64,000 bases of DNA from Scatosoma sp045643825 (GTDB lineage Bacteria; Bacillota; Clostridia; Christensenellales; Borkfalkiaceae), in contig JAZRFV010000086.1 of the NCBI GenBank assembly GCA_045643825.1, positions 1 to 64,000 of the forward strand, written 5' to 3'. This document shows positions 8,673 through 16,530 of this stretch, piece by piece (position 1 is the stretch's first letter; every line of letters begins with the position of its first letter). The notes beneath the pieces were generated by a model. The model ran no database searches. It had not been told where the DNA came from and was given only the letters and a program-made list of their open reading frames with translations. Made by a program: the position numbers and the translations under genes.

Positions 8673-8708
8673 TATACGGCACGCGAAAGCGTGCCGTATA
8701 TCTTTTAT
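8673..8708 (+). terminator. strong intrinsic terminator after the candidate RNA
   Basis: TATACGGCACGC and GCGTGCCGTATA form a perfect 12-bp stem with a GAAA tetraloop, followed by TCTTTTATTT. The T-rich side is on the plus strand, so it serves the plus-strand transcript. Confidence 0.85.
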
Positions 8709-8728
8709 TTATTGTGTTTTAACCGATT

Positions 8729-10114
8729 TTATTTTTTAATCCAAATGGTTTTCTTGGTCAAAATACGGGTTTTCTTTACAGGTACGCAGATTGCCTTGAT
8801 TGCGTTGTAATACACGTCGCACATCAGTTCGATACGGTCAAAGGTAACGTATTCGTTTGCTTGGTGAATGGTAGATTCTTCCAAATTGAGTTCAGGACCA
8901 AAGCCGCAACCATTTTTCAACGCCCTTGCATAGGTACCGCCACCGATGGCAATGGGCTTTTCATTTTTACCCGTAATACGGTTGTACACCCCTACCAGGG
9001 TTGAGATTAACTTACCGTTGGGATCGTTGTAGATAGGGGGTTGGTAATTGTTGACGGTGTATTCTACACCGAATTCGTCTAATTTAGCGGTGACCGTTTC
9101 AAGAGGTAAAGTTGCAGGGAAACGGATATCCGTCGTGATCTTCAAAACGCCGTTTTCAAAGCTTGCAACGTCGGGGGACATCGTCAATTTACCCGTTTCG
9201 TCCTCCAAGGTTTTCAAGCCCGTCACGTCCGCAAACAATAAGTCGTACGCCTTCTTGCAATCCTCGTTAAAGGTGGAAAGGAAGCAAAGGAGGGCTTCCA
9301 AGGCGTTCGCACCGAATTGAGGGGTAGAGCCGTGTGCGGATTTACCATCCACACGCAAAATGTTCGTCGTATTGTCGTACGAGAAACGTGTGCCACATAC
9401 GGGATTTTCATAATGTACAAGCTTTCCGCCTGCCTTTCTCGTAAGGATAGCGGTTGCATTGTCGCATACCATATTTACTCTTTCACCTGCGTTCAACGCG
9501 GACATGGGTGCGTCGTTGATGGGGAAAGAAGCGGTAAAATGCAAAATACCCTTTTCTGCATAGATCACGGGGAAGTTTGCATCGGGAGTAAACCCTTCTT
9601 CGGGCATCGTTGCCACCTTGTTGTAGTGGTCGATACACTTCCAACCAGCTTCCTCGTTGCAACCAACGATCAATTTAATGGTACGGTTGGGGGTGATCCC
9701 TTCATCCTTCAACGCCTTCAAAGCGTAAAGACAAACCACAGCAGGGGTTTTGTCGTCCATTGCCCCGCGCCCCCAAATTTTCTTGCCTGTAACACCACCG
9801 TCGGAGATGTCGTCGTTGATTACCGCACCGAAGGGAGGGTATTTCCAACCGCTGCCTGCAGGTACGACGTCGAGGTGTGCGAGGATGGCAAAAGCCTCTC
9901 CTTCACCGAACACAACCTCACCGACGTAGTTGTCGTAGTTGTGCGTTTCAAAGCCCATGCTTTCCGCAAGGGTTAAAAAGTATTGAAGACAGTCCGCCGC
10001 TTCCTTACCGAAGGGGCAACCCTCTTCTGCAGGCTTCAACGAGGAATCAAACTTCAAAATTTCCACCGTGGAGTTCACGATTTCGTCAAAATATTTTTGC
10101 ATTACGTTTTCCAT
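8729..10114 (-). CDS. pepV: M20 family dipeptidase, PepV-like
   Basis: A 461-residue metallopeptidase of the M20 group. Metal-site signatures of the PepV/Xaa-His dipeptidase type are visible: FAILAHLDVVPAG (His-x-Asp), GRGAMDDKTPAVVCLYAL, and GCNEEAGWKCIDHY with the catalytic Glu pair. A lid domain is inserted (about 190-330). GGGTYARALKNGCGFGPE carries the late conserved block. It hydrolyses short peptides in the cytoplasm with two zinc ions. I start at the ATG at 10112-10114, which follows AAGGACGG, rather than the upstream frame beginning MCIIV. It is a monocistronic minus-strand gene. Confidence 0.88.
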   Translation of the reverse strand: MENVMQKYFDEIVNSTVEILKFDSSLKPAEEGCPFGKEAADCLQYFLTLAESMGFETHNYDNYVGEVVFGEGEAFAILAHLDVVPAGSGWKYPPFGAVINDDISDGGVTGKKIWGRGAMDDKTPAVVCLYALKALKDEGITPNRTIKLIVGCNEEAGWKCIDHYNKVATMPEEGFTPDANFPVIYAEKGILHFTASFPINDAPMSALNAGERVNMVCDNATAILTRKAGGKLVHYENPVCGTRFSYDNTTNILRVDGKSAHGSTPQFGANALEALLCFLSTFNEDCKKAYDLLFADVTGLKTLEDETGKLTMSPDVASFENGVLKITTDIRFPATLPLETVTAKLDEFGVEYTVNNYQPPIYNDPNGKLISTLVGVYNRITGKNEKPIAIGGGTYARALKNGCGFGPELNLEESTIHQANEYVTFDRIELMCDVYYNAIKAICVPVKKTRILTKKTIWIKK

Positions 10115-10225
10115 TTCATTTTCCGTCCTTTTAGGATAGTACAATACTATTATACACATTTTTCCTCGCTAGGTAAACAAAATAGAGGGGGAATATGAAA
10201 AAAAATATTTTTTTCATTTTCACCT

Positions 10226-10254
10226 TTGACATTTTAGGAAAACTGTGGTACAAT
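10226..10254 (+). promoter_or_regulatory. sigma-A promoter of the radC operon
   Basis: TTGACA (10226-10231), 17 nt, TACAAT (10249-10254). The transcript would have a leader of about 55 nt before the radC ATG at 10315, which has AGGAATAGGAAG in front of it. Confidence 0.75.
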
Positions 10255-10314
10255 ATAAAGGATAGGTTGTGGCAGATTACACAATTTATAGTATAGAAGG
10301 AATAGGAAGTAGAA

Positions 10315-11028
10315 ATGGGCTTACACGGAGGACATCGTCAGCGTATGTATAATAAATTAAAGAAAAATGCGATGGAAGAACACGAGTGGTTAGAGATGTT
10401 ACTGTATAGGAGCACCCCTCGTTGCAACACCAACGATTTGGCGCACCGTCTTGTCCTGCGTTTTGGCTCTACGCTGGACGTTTTGAAGGCGCCGCTGGAA
10501 GAATTGTTGACGGTGGAAGGGGTAGGGATTCAAATCGCCGCCCATTTGAAATGTATCGAACATTTTTACAAGGATTACACGAGGGATACCTCGAAGGAGT
10601 TCGGGGAGAAATATACGGTGGAAGGCTTTGCCGCGTACCTGAAACGCTACTACGAAGAGGAATCCTATGAAATCATGGACATCTACTTGTTCGATAAGGG
10701 CGGTTATCTTTTGAAAAGAGAGAGTTTTACCACGGAAGAGGTGTCCAGGGTAGAGGTTCGTCCAGAAATCGTTTCTCGGATACTTCTTGCAGAGGGTGCG
10801 AACGCGATTGTGGTGGTGCACAACCACCCTGGTGGAACGAAAGCCCCGTCCGACGTGGACGACGAAATGACGAAAATGATGCAAATTTTGTGTAGCACGC
10901 ACAATCTTACCTTTTGCGACCACATGATTTATACCAAGGAAGGGGTGTACAGCTATTACGCAAGCGGGCGTATGGCGAAGCTGTCGTATGATTATTCGGT
11001 GAATACGCTGGTGCGCAAAGAAGACTAA
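10315..11028 (+). CDS. radC: RadC-family JAMM/MPN+ domain protein
   Basis: A 237-residue protein with the RadC layout. An N-terminal helix-hairpin-helix-like region (LTVEGVGIQIAAHLKCIEHF) is followed by a C-terminal JAB/MPN+ domain with the metal motif VVHNHPGGTKAPSDVDDE (His-x-His...Ser...Asp). Historically named a DNA repair protein, but its real activity is not settled; the JAMM fold suggests a metal-dependent hydrolase. Normal length. It opens a short run of plus-strand genes continuing with the histidine kinase 20 bases later. Confidence 0.87.
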   Translation: MGLHGGHRQRMYNKLKKNAMEEHEWLEMLLYRSTPRCNTNDLAHRLVLRFGSTLDVLKAPLEELLTVEGVGIQIAAHLKCIEHFYKDYTRDTSKEFGEKYTVEGFAAYLKRYYEEESYEIMDIYLFDKGGYLLKRESFTTEEVSRVEVRPEIVSRILLAEGANAIVVVHNHPGGTKAPSDVDDEMTKMMQILCSTHNLTFCDHMIYTKEGVYSYYASGRMAKLSYDYSVNTLVRKED

Positions 11029-11048
11029 ACGATATCGAGGATAAGGCT

Positions 11049-12389
11049 TTGGAAAAGAAGGATATACAGGCGGAAATGGGGAAAGAAAAAAACTTTACAC
11101 CGCCGATTCGACAACAAAATCTTGGAGGGACAACGGAGGACGAAGACAAACTCCGCGCCTTTTTCCGCCGTTTATTCGGTACGGAAGAGGAAATCCAGGA
11201 AGATAGAATGCTTTTTATTGGGAAGTGGATTATTTTCGGTCTTTTGCTTCTCGTAGAGTTGTTGATTTTGTTACAGCACGCAGAACGGTTGGTTGTAACG
11301 AAAAACTGGTGGGGGTTCTCTACCTTGTTTACCGCTACCCTCATTTTGACGGGAGCGGAAGCCTTAAAGCTATTCATCTTGAAAAAGGCGAAATACAACT
11401 TTGTATTTTACGGTATAGAAATCTTTGCGGCGTGCGGTTTCGTTGCGGCATCCGCGGGTACCTATTCCTTACTGCTGTATATCTTGATTTTGATGCAGTT
11501 CTATTTCCGTACCTCAAAATTACGCCGTGCGTTGTGGATGTATATCATTTCGCTACCCCTTTATGCATTGAGTTATGCTTTACAGCTGGCCATTCTTCGT
11601 GAGGCGGCATCGGGGATTGAGATTTTGCGCGAAAGTTTCAGTGCTTTTGCCGCATTGAGCTTGCATTTTGTTGCGGTGGAGCTGTTGATTATTTTTTATA
11701 AGCAGTATTTACGCTTGAACAATGCCTTGATTGCGTTGGATAAGAGTAAGAGTGAACTGGAAAAAGCTTACGCCGTGGTTGCAGAGGTAACCGCCTTGGA
11801 GGAACGTCAGCGTATCGCCAAGGAAATCCACGATACGGCAGGGCATTCGTTGACGACGGTGATTATGCAAACGGAGGCGGCGAAGCGTATCATTGATACC
11901 AACCCTGCGGAGGCGAAAATGAAACTAATTTCCGCGAACTTGCAGGCAAAAAATACTTTGGATAGACTCCGTGAAAGTGTGCACATCTTATCGGGTGAGA
12001 TGGGGAGTGCGACCTTGAAAACGGCGTTGGAAACGATTATACACGAATCGACAGACGGTACGGGTATCAAAATCCGTGCCAAGATAGAGGACGTCTACGT
12101 TTTCCCTGCAAAGCACCGTTTCCTTTGCAATACCTTGAAGGAAGGGATATCCAATGGCTTACGCCACGGTGGGGCAACGGCGTTTTGGTTCGAGTTAAAA
12201 ACACAGGATGGTAAAATCCGTTTCCACCTTTCGGATAATGGTACGGGTTTAAAAACGGAAGATTTTAAAAGTGGTTTTGGCTTGACGACGATGCGTGACC
12301 GCGTGCGGAACCTCGGCGGGGAAATGTACATTATATCCGAGCCCGAGGAAGGCTTTGAATTGCATGTTGAATTGCCTATGGATAGGTAA
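11049..12389 (+). CDS. sensor histidine kinase, HisKA_3/NarL class
   Basis: A 446-residue membrane kinase. About six hydrophobic helices span residues 55-225. A coiled segment leads to the dimerisation/phosphoacceptor box ERQRIAKEIHDTAGHSLTTV with its His. The ATPase domain shows LKEGISNGLRHGGA (N box), LSDNGTG (G1) and GFGLTTMRDRVRNLGGEM (G2). The start is a TTG at 11049 preceded by GAGGA at 7 nt; no in-frame ATG gives a better fit. Its partner is the LuxR-type regulator 17 bases downstream. The stimulus is unknown; the many-helix sensor without an extracellular loop suggests a membrane or envelope signal, as in DesK/LiaS-like kinases. Confidence 0.87.
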   Translation: MEKKDIQAEMGKEKNFTPPIRQQNLGGTTEDEDKLRAFFRRLFGTEEEIQEDRMLFIGKWIIFGLLLLVELLILLQHAERLVVTKNWWGFSTLFTATLILTGAEALKLFILKKAKYNFVFYGIEIFAACGFVAASAGTYSLLLYILILMQFYFRTSKLRRALWMYIISLPLYALSYALQLAILREAASGIEILRESFSAFAALSLHFVAVELLIIFYKQYLRLNNALIALDKSKSELEKAYAVVAEVTALEERQRIAKEIHDTAGHSLTTVIMQTEAAKRIIDTNPAEAKMKLISANLQAKNTLDRLRESVHILSGEMGSATLKTALETIIHESTDGTGIKIRAKIEDVYVFPAKHRFLCNTLKEGISNGLRHGGATAFWFELKTQDGKIRFHLSDNGTGLKTEDFKSGFGLTTMRDRVRNLGGEMYIISEPEEGFELHVELPMDR

Positions 12390-12406
12390 AAAAGGGGGAA
12401 ACCTGT

Positions 12407-13060
12407 ATGGAAGAAAATAAGGTAAAAGTATTGGTCGTAGACGACCAAACGGAGCTTGCCAACGAAATTTCCGCGGTCTTGTCCACGGATTCTTCTTTGG
12501 AGGTGGTGGGGACGGCGTGCGACGGCTTTGACGCGCTGGAAAAAATTCCTACAACCAACCCTGACGTGGTGCTTATGGATATCCGTATGCCGAATATGAA
12601 TGGTGTGGTGGCAACCAGCCGTATCAAAACGCAGTACCCCGATATCAAGGTGCTTGTTTTGACGACCTTTGACGACAGCGAATATATCTTAAACGCCATC
12701 AATAACGGTGCCAGCGGATATTTGTTGAAGGATATGGGTGGCGATACGCTGATTAGAGCCATTAAAAATGCCCACGAAGGGGATACCATTCTACCTTCCA
12801 AAATCGCAAGAAGAATTACGGACGCCGCAAAGCACGTGGCGGCGGATAGAGAAATAAAACTGATGCGCGCGTACGGACTGTCGGAGCGTGAAATTGAGGT
12901 GGCGCTCATGATGTACGAAGGGTTTACAAACCGTCAAATTTCTTCGGCATTATGTTTGTCGGAAGGTACGACAAGAAACTACGTTTCCGCCATCTACGTA
13001 AAGACGGGTTGTGAAAACCGTGCAGCGGCAATCGATGCCTTGAAGGCGGTGTTGCAATGA
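12407..13060 (+). CDS. LuxR/NarL-family response regulator
   Basis: A 217-residue two-domain regulator. The receiver domain (1-125) has the acidic pair VVDDQ, the phosphorylation site VVLMDIRMPNMNG, the switch Thr in VLTTFDD and the Lys in YLLKDMG. The C-terminal domain (150-215) is a LuxR helix-turn-helix (LSEREIEVALMMYEGFTNRQ). It is phosphorylated by the kinase encoded just upstream. Its stop overlaps the start of the HAD phosphatase by four bases. Targets cannot be read from this window. Confidence 0.9.
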   Translation: MEENKVKVLVVDDQTELANEISAVLSTDSSLEVVGTACDGFDALEKIPTTNPDVVLMDIRMPNMNGVVATSRIKTQYPDIKVLVLTTFDDSEYILNAINNGASGYLLKDMGGDTLIRAIKNAHEGDTILPSKIARRITDAAKHVAADREIKLMRAYGLSEREIEVALMMYEGFTNRQISSALCLSEGTTRNYVSAIYVKTGCENRAAAIDALKAVLQ

Positions 13061-13737
13061 GAAACGGGCATACCAGGTACGAGACCATTATCTTTGATCT
13101 TGACGGCACCCTCCTTGATACCTTGGACGATTTAACGGATGCGGTCAACGCCGCGTTGGATAAATGCGGTTTAAAACGCCGTACAAGGGAAGAGGTGCGC
13201 GCGTTCGTTGGCAACGGTATTGTGAAACTGATGGAACGGGCAGTCGGTGAGGACGGAAGGGCGTATCACGAGGAAGCCTTGGCGGAGTTTAAACGCTACT
13301 ACGCAATCCATTGCGCGGACAAAACCGCGCCCTATGAAGGGATTTTAGATTTGCTGAAAACCTTACAAGATAAGGGGTTGAAAACGGCGGTGGTGTCGAA
13401 TAAGGTGGACTTTGCGGTGAAGAGCCTGGCAAAGAGTTATTTCGACGGCTTACTGCTTGCGGCGGTGGGTGAAAACGAGGCGGCGGGTATCCGTAAAAAG
13501 CCCGCACCCGATTCCGTTTTTAGTGTAATGGAAGAATTGTCGGCGACCGCGGAAACGACGGTGTATATCGGCGACTCTGAGGTGGATATTTACACGGCGA
13601 AAAATGCAGGGGTAGACTGCATTTGCGTTACTTGGGGTTTTAGAGATAAGGGATATTTAAAACAAGAAGGCGGTGAGATATTTGTGGATACCGCCGAGGA
13701 GCTTTTGGCATATATCGAAGGGGCAGGTACGAGATGA
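13057..13737 (+). CDS. HAD-superfamily phosphatase, Gph-like
   Basis: A 226-residue haloacid-dehalogenase-fold phosphatase. Motif I is IIFDLDGTLLDTLDDL, motif II VVSNK, the motif III Lys lies in RKKPAPD, and motif IV is YIGDSEVDI. The cap insertion between motifs I and II is the small helical C1 type seen in phosphoglycolate phosphatase and PpaX. The substrate is not certain. It overlaps the genes on both sides by four bases, so it is translated as part of the operon that runs from the response regulator to cysK. The last codons overlap a copy of the dispersed repeat. Confidence 0.85.
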   Translation: MRNGHTRYETIIFDLDGTLLDTLDDLTDAVNAALDKCGLKRRTREEVRAFVGNGIVKLMERAVGEDGRAYHEEALAEFKRYYAIHCADKTAPYEGILDLLKTLQDKGLKTAVVSNKVDFAVKSLAKSYFDGLLLAAVGENEAAGIRKKPAPDSVFSVMEELSATAETTVYIGDSEVDIYTAKNAGVDCICVTWGFRDKGYLKQEGGEIFVDTAEELLAYIEGAGTR

Positions 13738-13738
13738 A
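13721..13738 (+). repeat. dispersed repeat, TACGAGATGAA type, spanning a stop/start overlap
   Basis: GGGCAGGTACGAGATGAA covers the last codons of the HAD phosphatase gene and the ATG of cysK. The same 18 nt recur on the minus strand at 17369-17386 and on the plus strand at 32816-32833. Confidence 0.75.
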
Positions 13739-14636
13739 AACGATTGGAAACACGCCGTTGGTACGGCTTGAAAAGATGGATGAAGGCTTGCCTGCACGTA
13801 TTTACGCCAAGGTAGAAGGGGAAAACCCTGCCGGTTCTATCAAGGATAGGGTGGCGCTTGCCATCGTAGAGGATGCGGAAAAAAGCGGGCGTTTGACAAA
13901 GGGCGGCACGGTGATTGAGGCGACCTCGGGCAATACGGGTATCGGGCTTGCCTACGTTTGTAAACAGCGTGGCTACCGCGCGGTAATCGTGATGCCGGAC
14001 AGTATGTCGGTGGAGCGTAGAGCATTGATTGCCAGCTACGGTGCAGAGGTGGTTTTGACGGACGGGAAACTCGGTATGTCGGGCGCAGTAGAAAAGGCGA
14101 TGGAGCTTTTGCAAAATACACCTAACAGCATTCTTGCCGACCAATTTAATAACCCCGTATGCGTAAAGGCGCATTATGAAACGACGGGGGTGGAGATTTG
14201 GGAACAAACCCAAGGCAAGGTGGATATTTTCGTGGCGTGCGTGGGTACGGGCGGTACTTTGACGGGCGCAGGAAGATACTTGAAGGAGCAAAATCCCAAT
14301 ATTAAGGTGGTGGCGGTAGAGCCTGCCGCTTCGCCCTTGCTGTCGCAGGGTAAGGCAGGTGCGCACGGTATCCAAGGCATCGGGGCGAACTTTATCCCCA
14401 AGGTGTTGGATAGAACGGTGTACGACGAGGTGGTGACGGTCACGGACGAGGAATCGATTGCCACGGCAAAGGCGTTAAACGAAGAGGGATTTTTCGTAGG
14501 GATTTCTTCGGGCGCGGCGGTTGCGGCGGCGAGAAAAATTGCCGAAAGACCTGACAATGCAGGAAAAACCGTGGTGACCATTTTGCCCGACGAGGGGGGC
14601 AGGTATGCATCCATCCTCGGAAATATGAAAAAATAA
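13734..14636 (+). CDS. cysK: cysteine synthase (O-acetylserine sulfhydrylase)
   Basis: A 300-residue PLP enzyme that makes cysteine from O-acetylserine and sulfide. The PLP lysine is in NPAGSIKDRVA; the substrate loop is EATSGNTGIGL; the phosphate-binding loop is GTGGTLTG; GISSGAAVAAARK and DEGGRYAS close the fold. Length is normal for CysK. The C-terminal half contains IQGIGANFIP, a known CysK block. It is the last gene of the kinase/regulator/phosphatase operon, and a bidirectional terminator follows immediately. No serine acetyltransferase gene is adjacent. Confidence 0.93.
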   Translation: MKTIGNTPLVRLEKMDEGLPARIYAKVEGENPAGSIKDRVALAIVEDAEKSGRLTKGGTVIEATSGNTGIGLAYVCKQRGYRAVIVMPDSMSVERRALIASYGAEVVLTDGKLGMSGAVEKAMELLQNTPNSILADQFNNPVCVKAHYETTGVEIWEQTQGKVDIFVACVGTGGTLTGAGRYLKEQNPNIKVVAVEPAASPLLSQGKAGAHGIQGIGANFIPKVLDRTVYDEVVTVTDEESIATAKALNEEGFFVGISSGAAVAAARKIAERPDNAGKTVVTILPDEGGRYASILGNMKK

Positions 14637-14640
14637 CAAA

Positions 14641-14676
14641 AAAAGGATTTGGAAATATTCCAAATCCTTTTTATTT
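14641..14676. terminator. bidirectional terminator between cysK and mgtE
   Basis: AAAGGATTTGG pairs with CCAAATCCTTT around a short AAATATT loop, with A-runs before and T-runs after. It serves cysK on the plus strand and mgtE on the minus strand. Confidence 0.85.
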
Positions 14677-14685
14677 TATTCGTAT

Positions 14686-16356
14686 TTACGGTAAGAGGAA
14701 AGACAAGGCGCAAAGGAGTAATACTGACACCGTATCTACGATGGTTGTGATGAAAGGGTTTGCGACAACCGCGGGATCGAGGTGGCATACCTTTGCGATG
14801 ATGGGCAATATTGCGCCTACCAGCTTTGCCGCGATTACTGCACAAAGCAGGGCGAGGGAGATAACCAGGCTCACTTGCCAGGTGTAACCGTTGACGCCAA
14901 GGATCATGCCGTCCAACACAATCAGCTTGACAAAGCAAGCGGCTGCGAGGGTTAACCCAAGGAAAAACGAGGTGCGAAGCTCCTTCCAAATAACCCGTCC
15001 AACGTCACGAGATTCCACTTCCCCAATGGAAAGGGCACGGATAACCGTAACGGACGCTTGCGCACCGGAGTTACCGCCCGTACCCATGATCATAGGTACG
15101 CAGGCAACGAGGCAGGTCGTCAGCATGGATTCGTAGCTGTTTAAGATAATCGAGGTGAAGGTGGAGCCAAGCATAAGGATAATCAGCCACAGTACACGGG
15201 TTTTCCACAGGGTGAATACACTCGTTTTCAGGTACGGGCGATCGGTCGGCGTGATAGCCGCCATCTTCGCAATATCCTCGGTGTTTTCTTCTTCAATGAC
15301 GTCCATTGCGTCGTCGACGGTAACGATACCGACGAGGCGCATTTCTCTATCTACGATAGGGAGCGCAAGGAAACCGTAATCGGAGATGGTACGGGCAACG
15401 TTTTCCTTGTCCTCTTCGGTGTAGGCGTAGATTACGTTGTCGTTCATGATATCTTCGATGAGTGCGTTTTTAGGCGCAAGCATTAAATCTTTCGCGGTTA
15501 CCAAGCCCAACAATTTGTTGGTGGGATCGATTACGTAGCAGGTGTAGATGGTTTCCTTGTCGATTGCCGTACGGCGGATACGCTCGAAGGCTTCTTCCAC
15601 CGTCATGATCGGACGCAAGGCAACAAACTCGATGGTCATGATACTGCCTGCGCTATCTTTGGGATATTTCAGCAGTTCGTTGATGCTCGCTCTCGTTTCG
15701 CTGTCGCTTTGTGCGAGTACACGCTTTACGACGTTGGCGGGCATTTCCTCAATGATATCGACGGTATCGTCCAAGAACAGCTCGTCCATGACGGCACGAA
15801 GCTCTCGATCGCTCAACTTATTGATAAGGCGTTCGGTGACGTCCGCGTCCATTTCAACGAAGGTTTCCGCCGCAAGGTCCTTGGGGAGAATGCGGAAGAG
15901 AATCAAGAGTTCGTTGTCGTTTTCCGTTTCTTCAAATACCTCGGCAAGGTCGATGGCGTTCATCGAGGCAAGCAGGGGCTTTAAGACGGCGTAGTTGCGG
16001 TCTTTAAGCAGGAGCATGATATCGTCTAGTTCTGCAATACGGCGTACGAGTTCCTCGGGCATTTCCTCGATGATTTCCATCGTGTCGTCCGCGGATACCT
16101 CGTCCATGACCGCTTCCAGCTCGTCGTCGTGCAAGCCACTTAAGATTTTTTCTTGTACGTCCGCCTCTAAGGTGACCAAAACGTCGGCAAGCAAATCGCT
16201 TTCCAACACACGGCAAAACGCCGTCAGCAGGCCTTCGTCAAAGGCGGCAAGGTTGTTTAATAGGGCGGCGAGGGTTTCGGGGCTTTCCTTTACCACCAAG
16301 TCCGCCGCTTCTTCAAATTGATGTGCGAGCAGTAGCTCGCGAAGCTTTTGTTCCAT
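14686..16356 (-). CDS. mgtE: MgtE magnesium channel/transporter
   Basis: A 556-residue Mg2+ channel. The N-terminal superhelical domain has repeated LDDTVDIIEEMP-like acidic blocks. Two CBS domains follow (about 215-340; GLVTAKDLMLAP and GIVTVDDAMDVIEEENTEDI), then five membrane helices. The pore signature is GTGGNSGAQASVTVIRALS. In MgtE the cytosolic domains sense Mg2+ and gate the pore. GGAGGT precedes the ATG. I see no M-box riboswitch in the upstream 175 bases; instead a 22-codon ORF lies 55 bases before the start. Confidence 0.93.
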   Translation of the reverse strand: MEQKLRELLLAHQFEEAADLVVKESPETLAALLNNLAAFDEGLLTAFCRVLESDLLADVLVTLEADVQEKILSGLHDDELEAVMDEVSADDTMEIIEEMPEELVRRIAELDDIMLLLKDRNYAVLKPLLASMNAIDLAEVFEETENDNELLILFRILPKDLAAETFVEMDADVTERLINKLSDRELRAVMDELFLDDTVDIIEEMPANVVKRVLAQSDSETRASINELLKYPKDSAGSIMTIEFVALRPIMTVEEAFERIRRTAIDKETIYTCYVIDPTNKLLGLVTAKDLMLAPKNALIEDIMNDNVIYAYTEEDKENVARTISDYGFLALPIVDREMRLVGIVTVDDAMDVIEEENTEDIAKMAAITPTDRPYLKTSVFTLWKTRVLWLIILMLGSTFTSIILNSYESMLTTCLVACVPMIMGTGGNSGAQASVTVIRALSIGEVESRDVGRVIWKELRTSFFLGLTLAAACFVKLIVLDGMILGVNGYTWQVSLVISLALLCAVIAAKLVGAILPIIAKVCHLDPAVVANPFITTIVDTVSVLLLCALSFLLP

Positions 16357-16411
16357 ACTCTACCTCCAAAAAAATGAAATGAAAAATGGGGTAGCGTATC
16401 CTCGTAGATGC

Positions 16412-16480
16412 TTACAAGCGCGCGAAACAATCCGCGGCTTTTTGGCGTAGCGGGGGTACGCTTGGGTTATAGTCCGACAT
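16412..16480 (-). CDS. 22-residue ORF upstream of mgtE, possible leader peptide
   Basis: An ATG preceded by a perfect AAGGAGG at 8 nt opens a 22-codon frame encoding MSDYNPSVPPLRQ followed by KAADCFARL. The ORF ends 55 bases before mgtE and begins 50 bases after the beta-propeller gene, on the same strand. The early Asp, Asn-Pro and Pro-Pro recall MgtL, the proline-rich leader that controls mgtA in enterobacteria by ribosome instability at low Mg2+. The RNA contains GCGTA and two possible TACGC partners, one inside the ORF and one after it. No homology is claimed; function is inference from position and composition. Confidence 0.5.
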   Translation of the reverse strand: MSDYNPSVPPLRQKAADCFARL

Positions 16481-16530
16481 GGATTGTTCCTCCTTGTATT
16501 TTTTCGTGTGTAAGCTTTCCCGTTTTGGGA

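Noticed and set aside
14595..14608. Copy of the dispersed repeat inside cysK
   Set aside because: Only GGGCAGGTATGC matches, and it encodes the family motif Gly-Gly-Arg-Tyr-Ala; coincidence is likely.
16357..16530. M-box (ykoK) Mg2+ riboswitch in front of mgtE
   Set aside because: The region is short and occupied by a small ORF; I see none of the conserved M-box helices.
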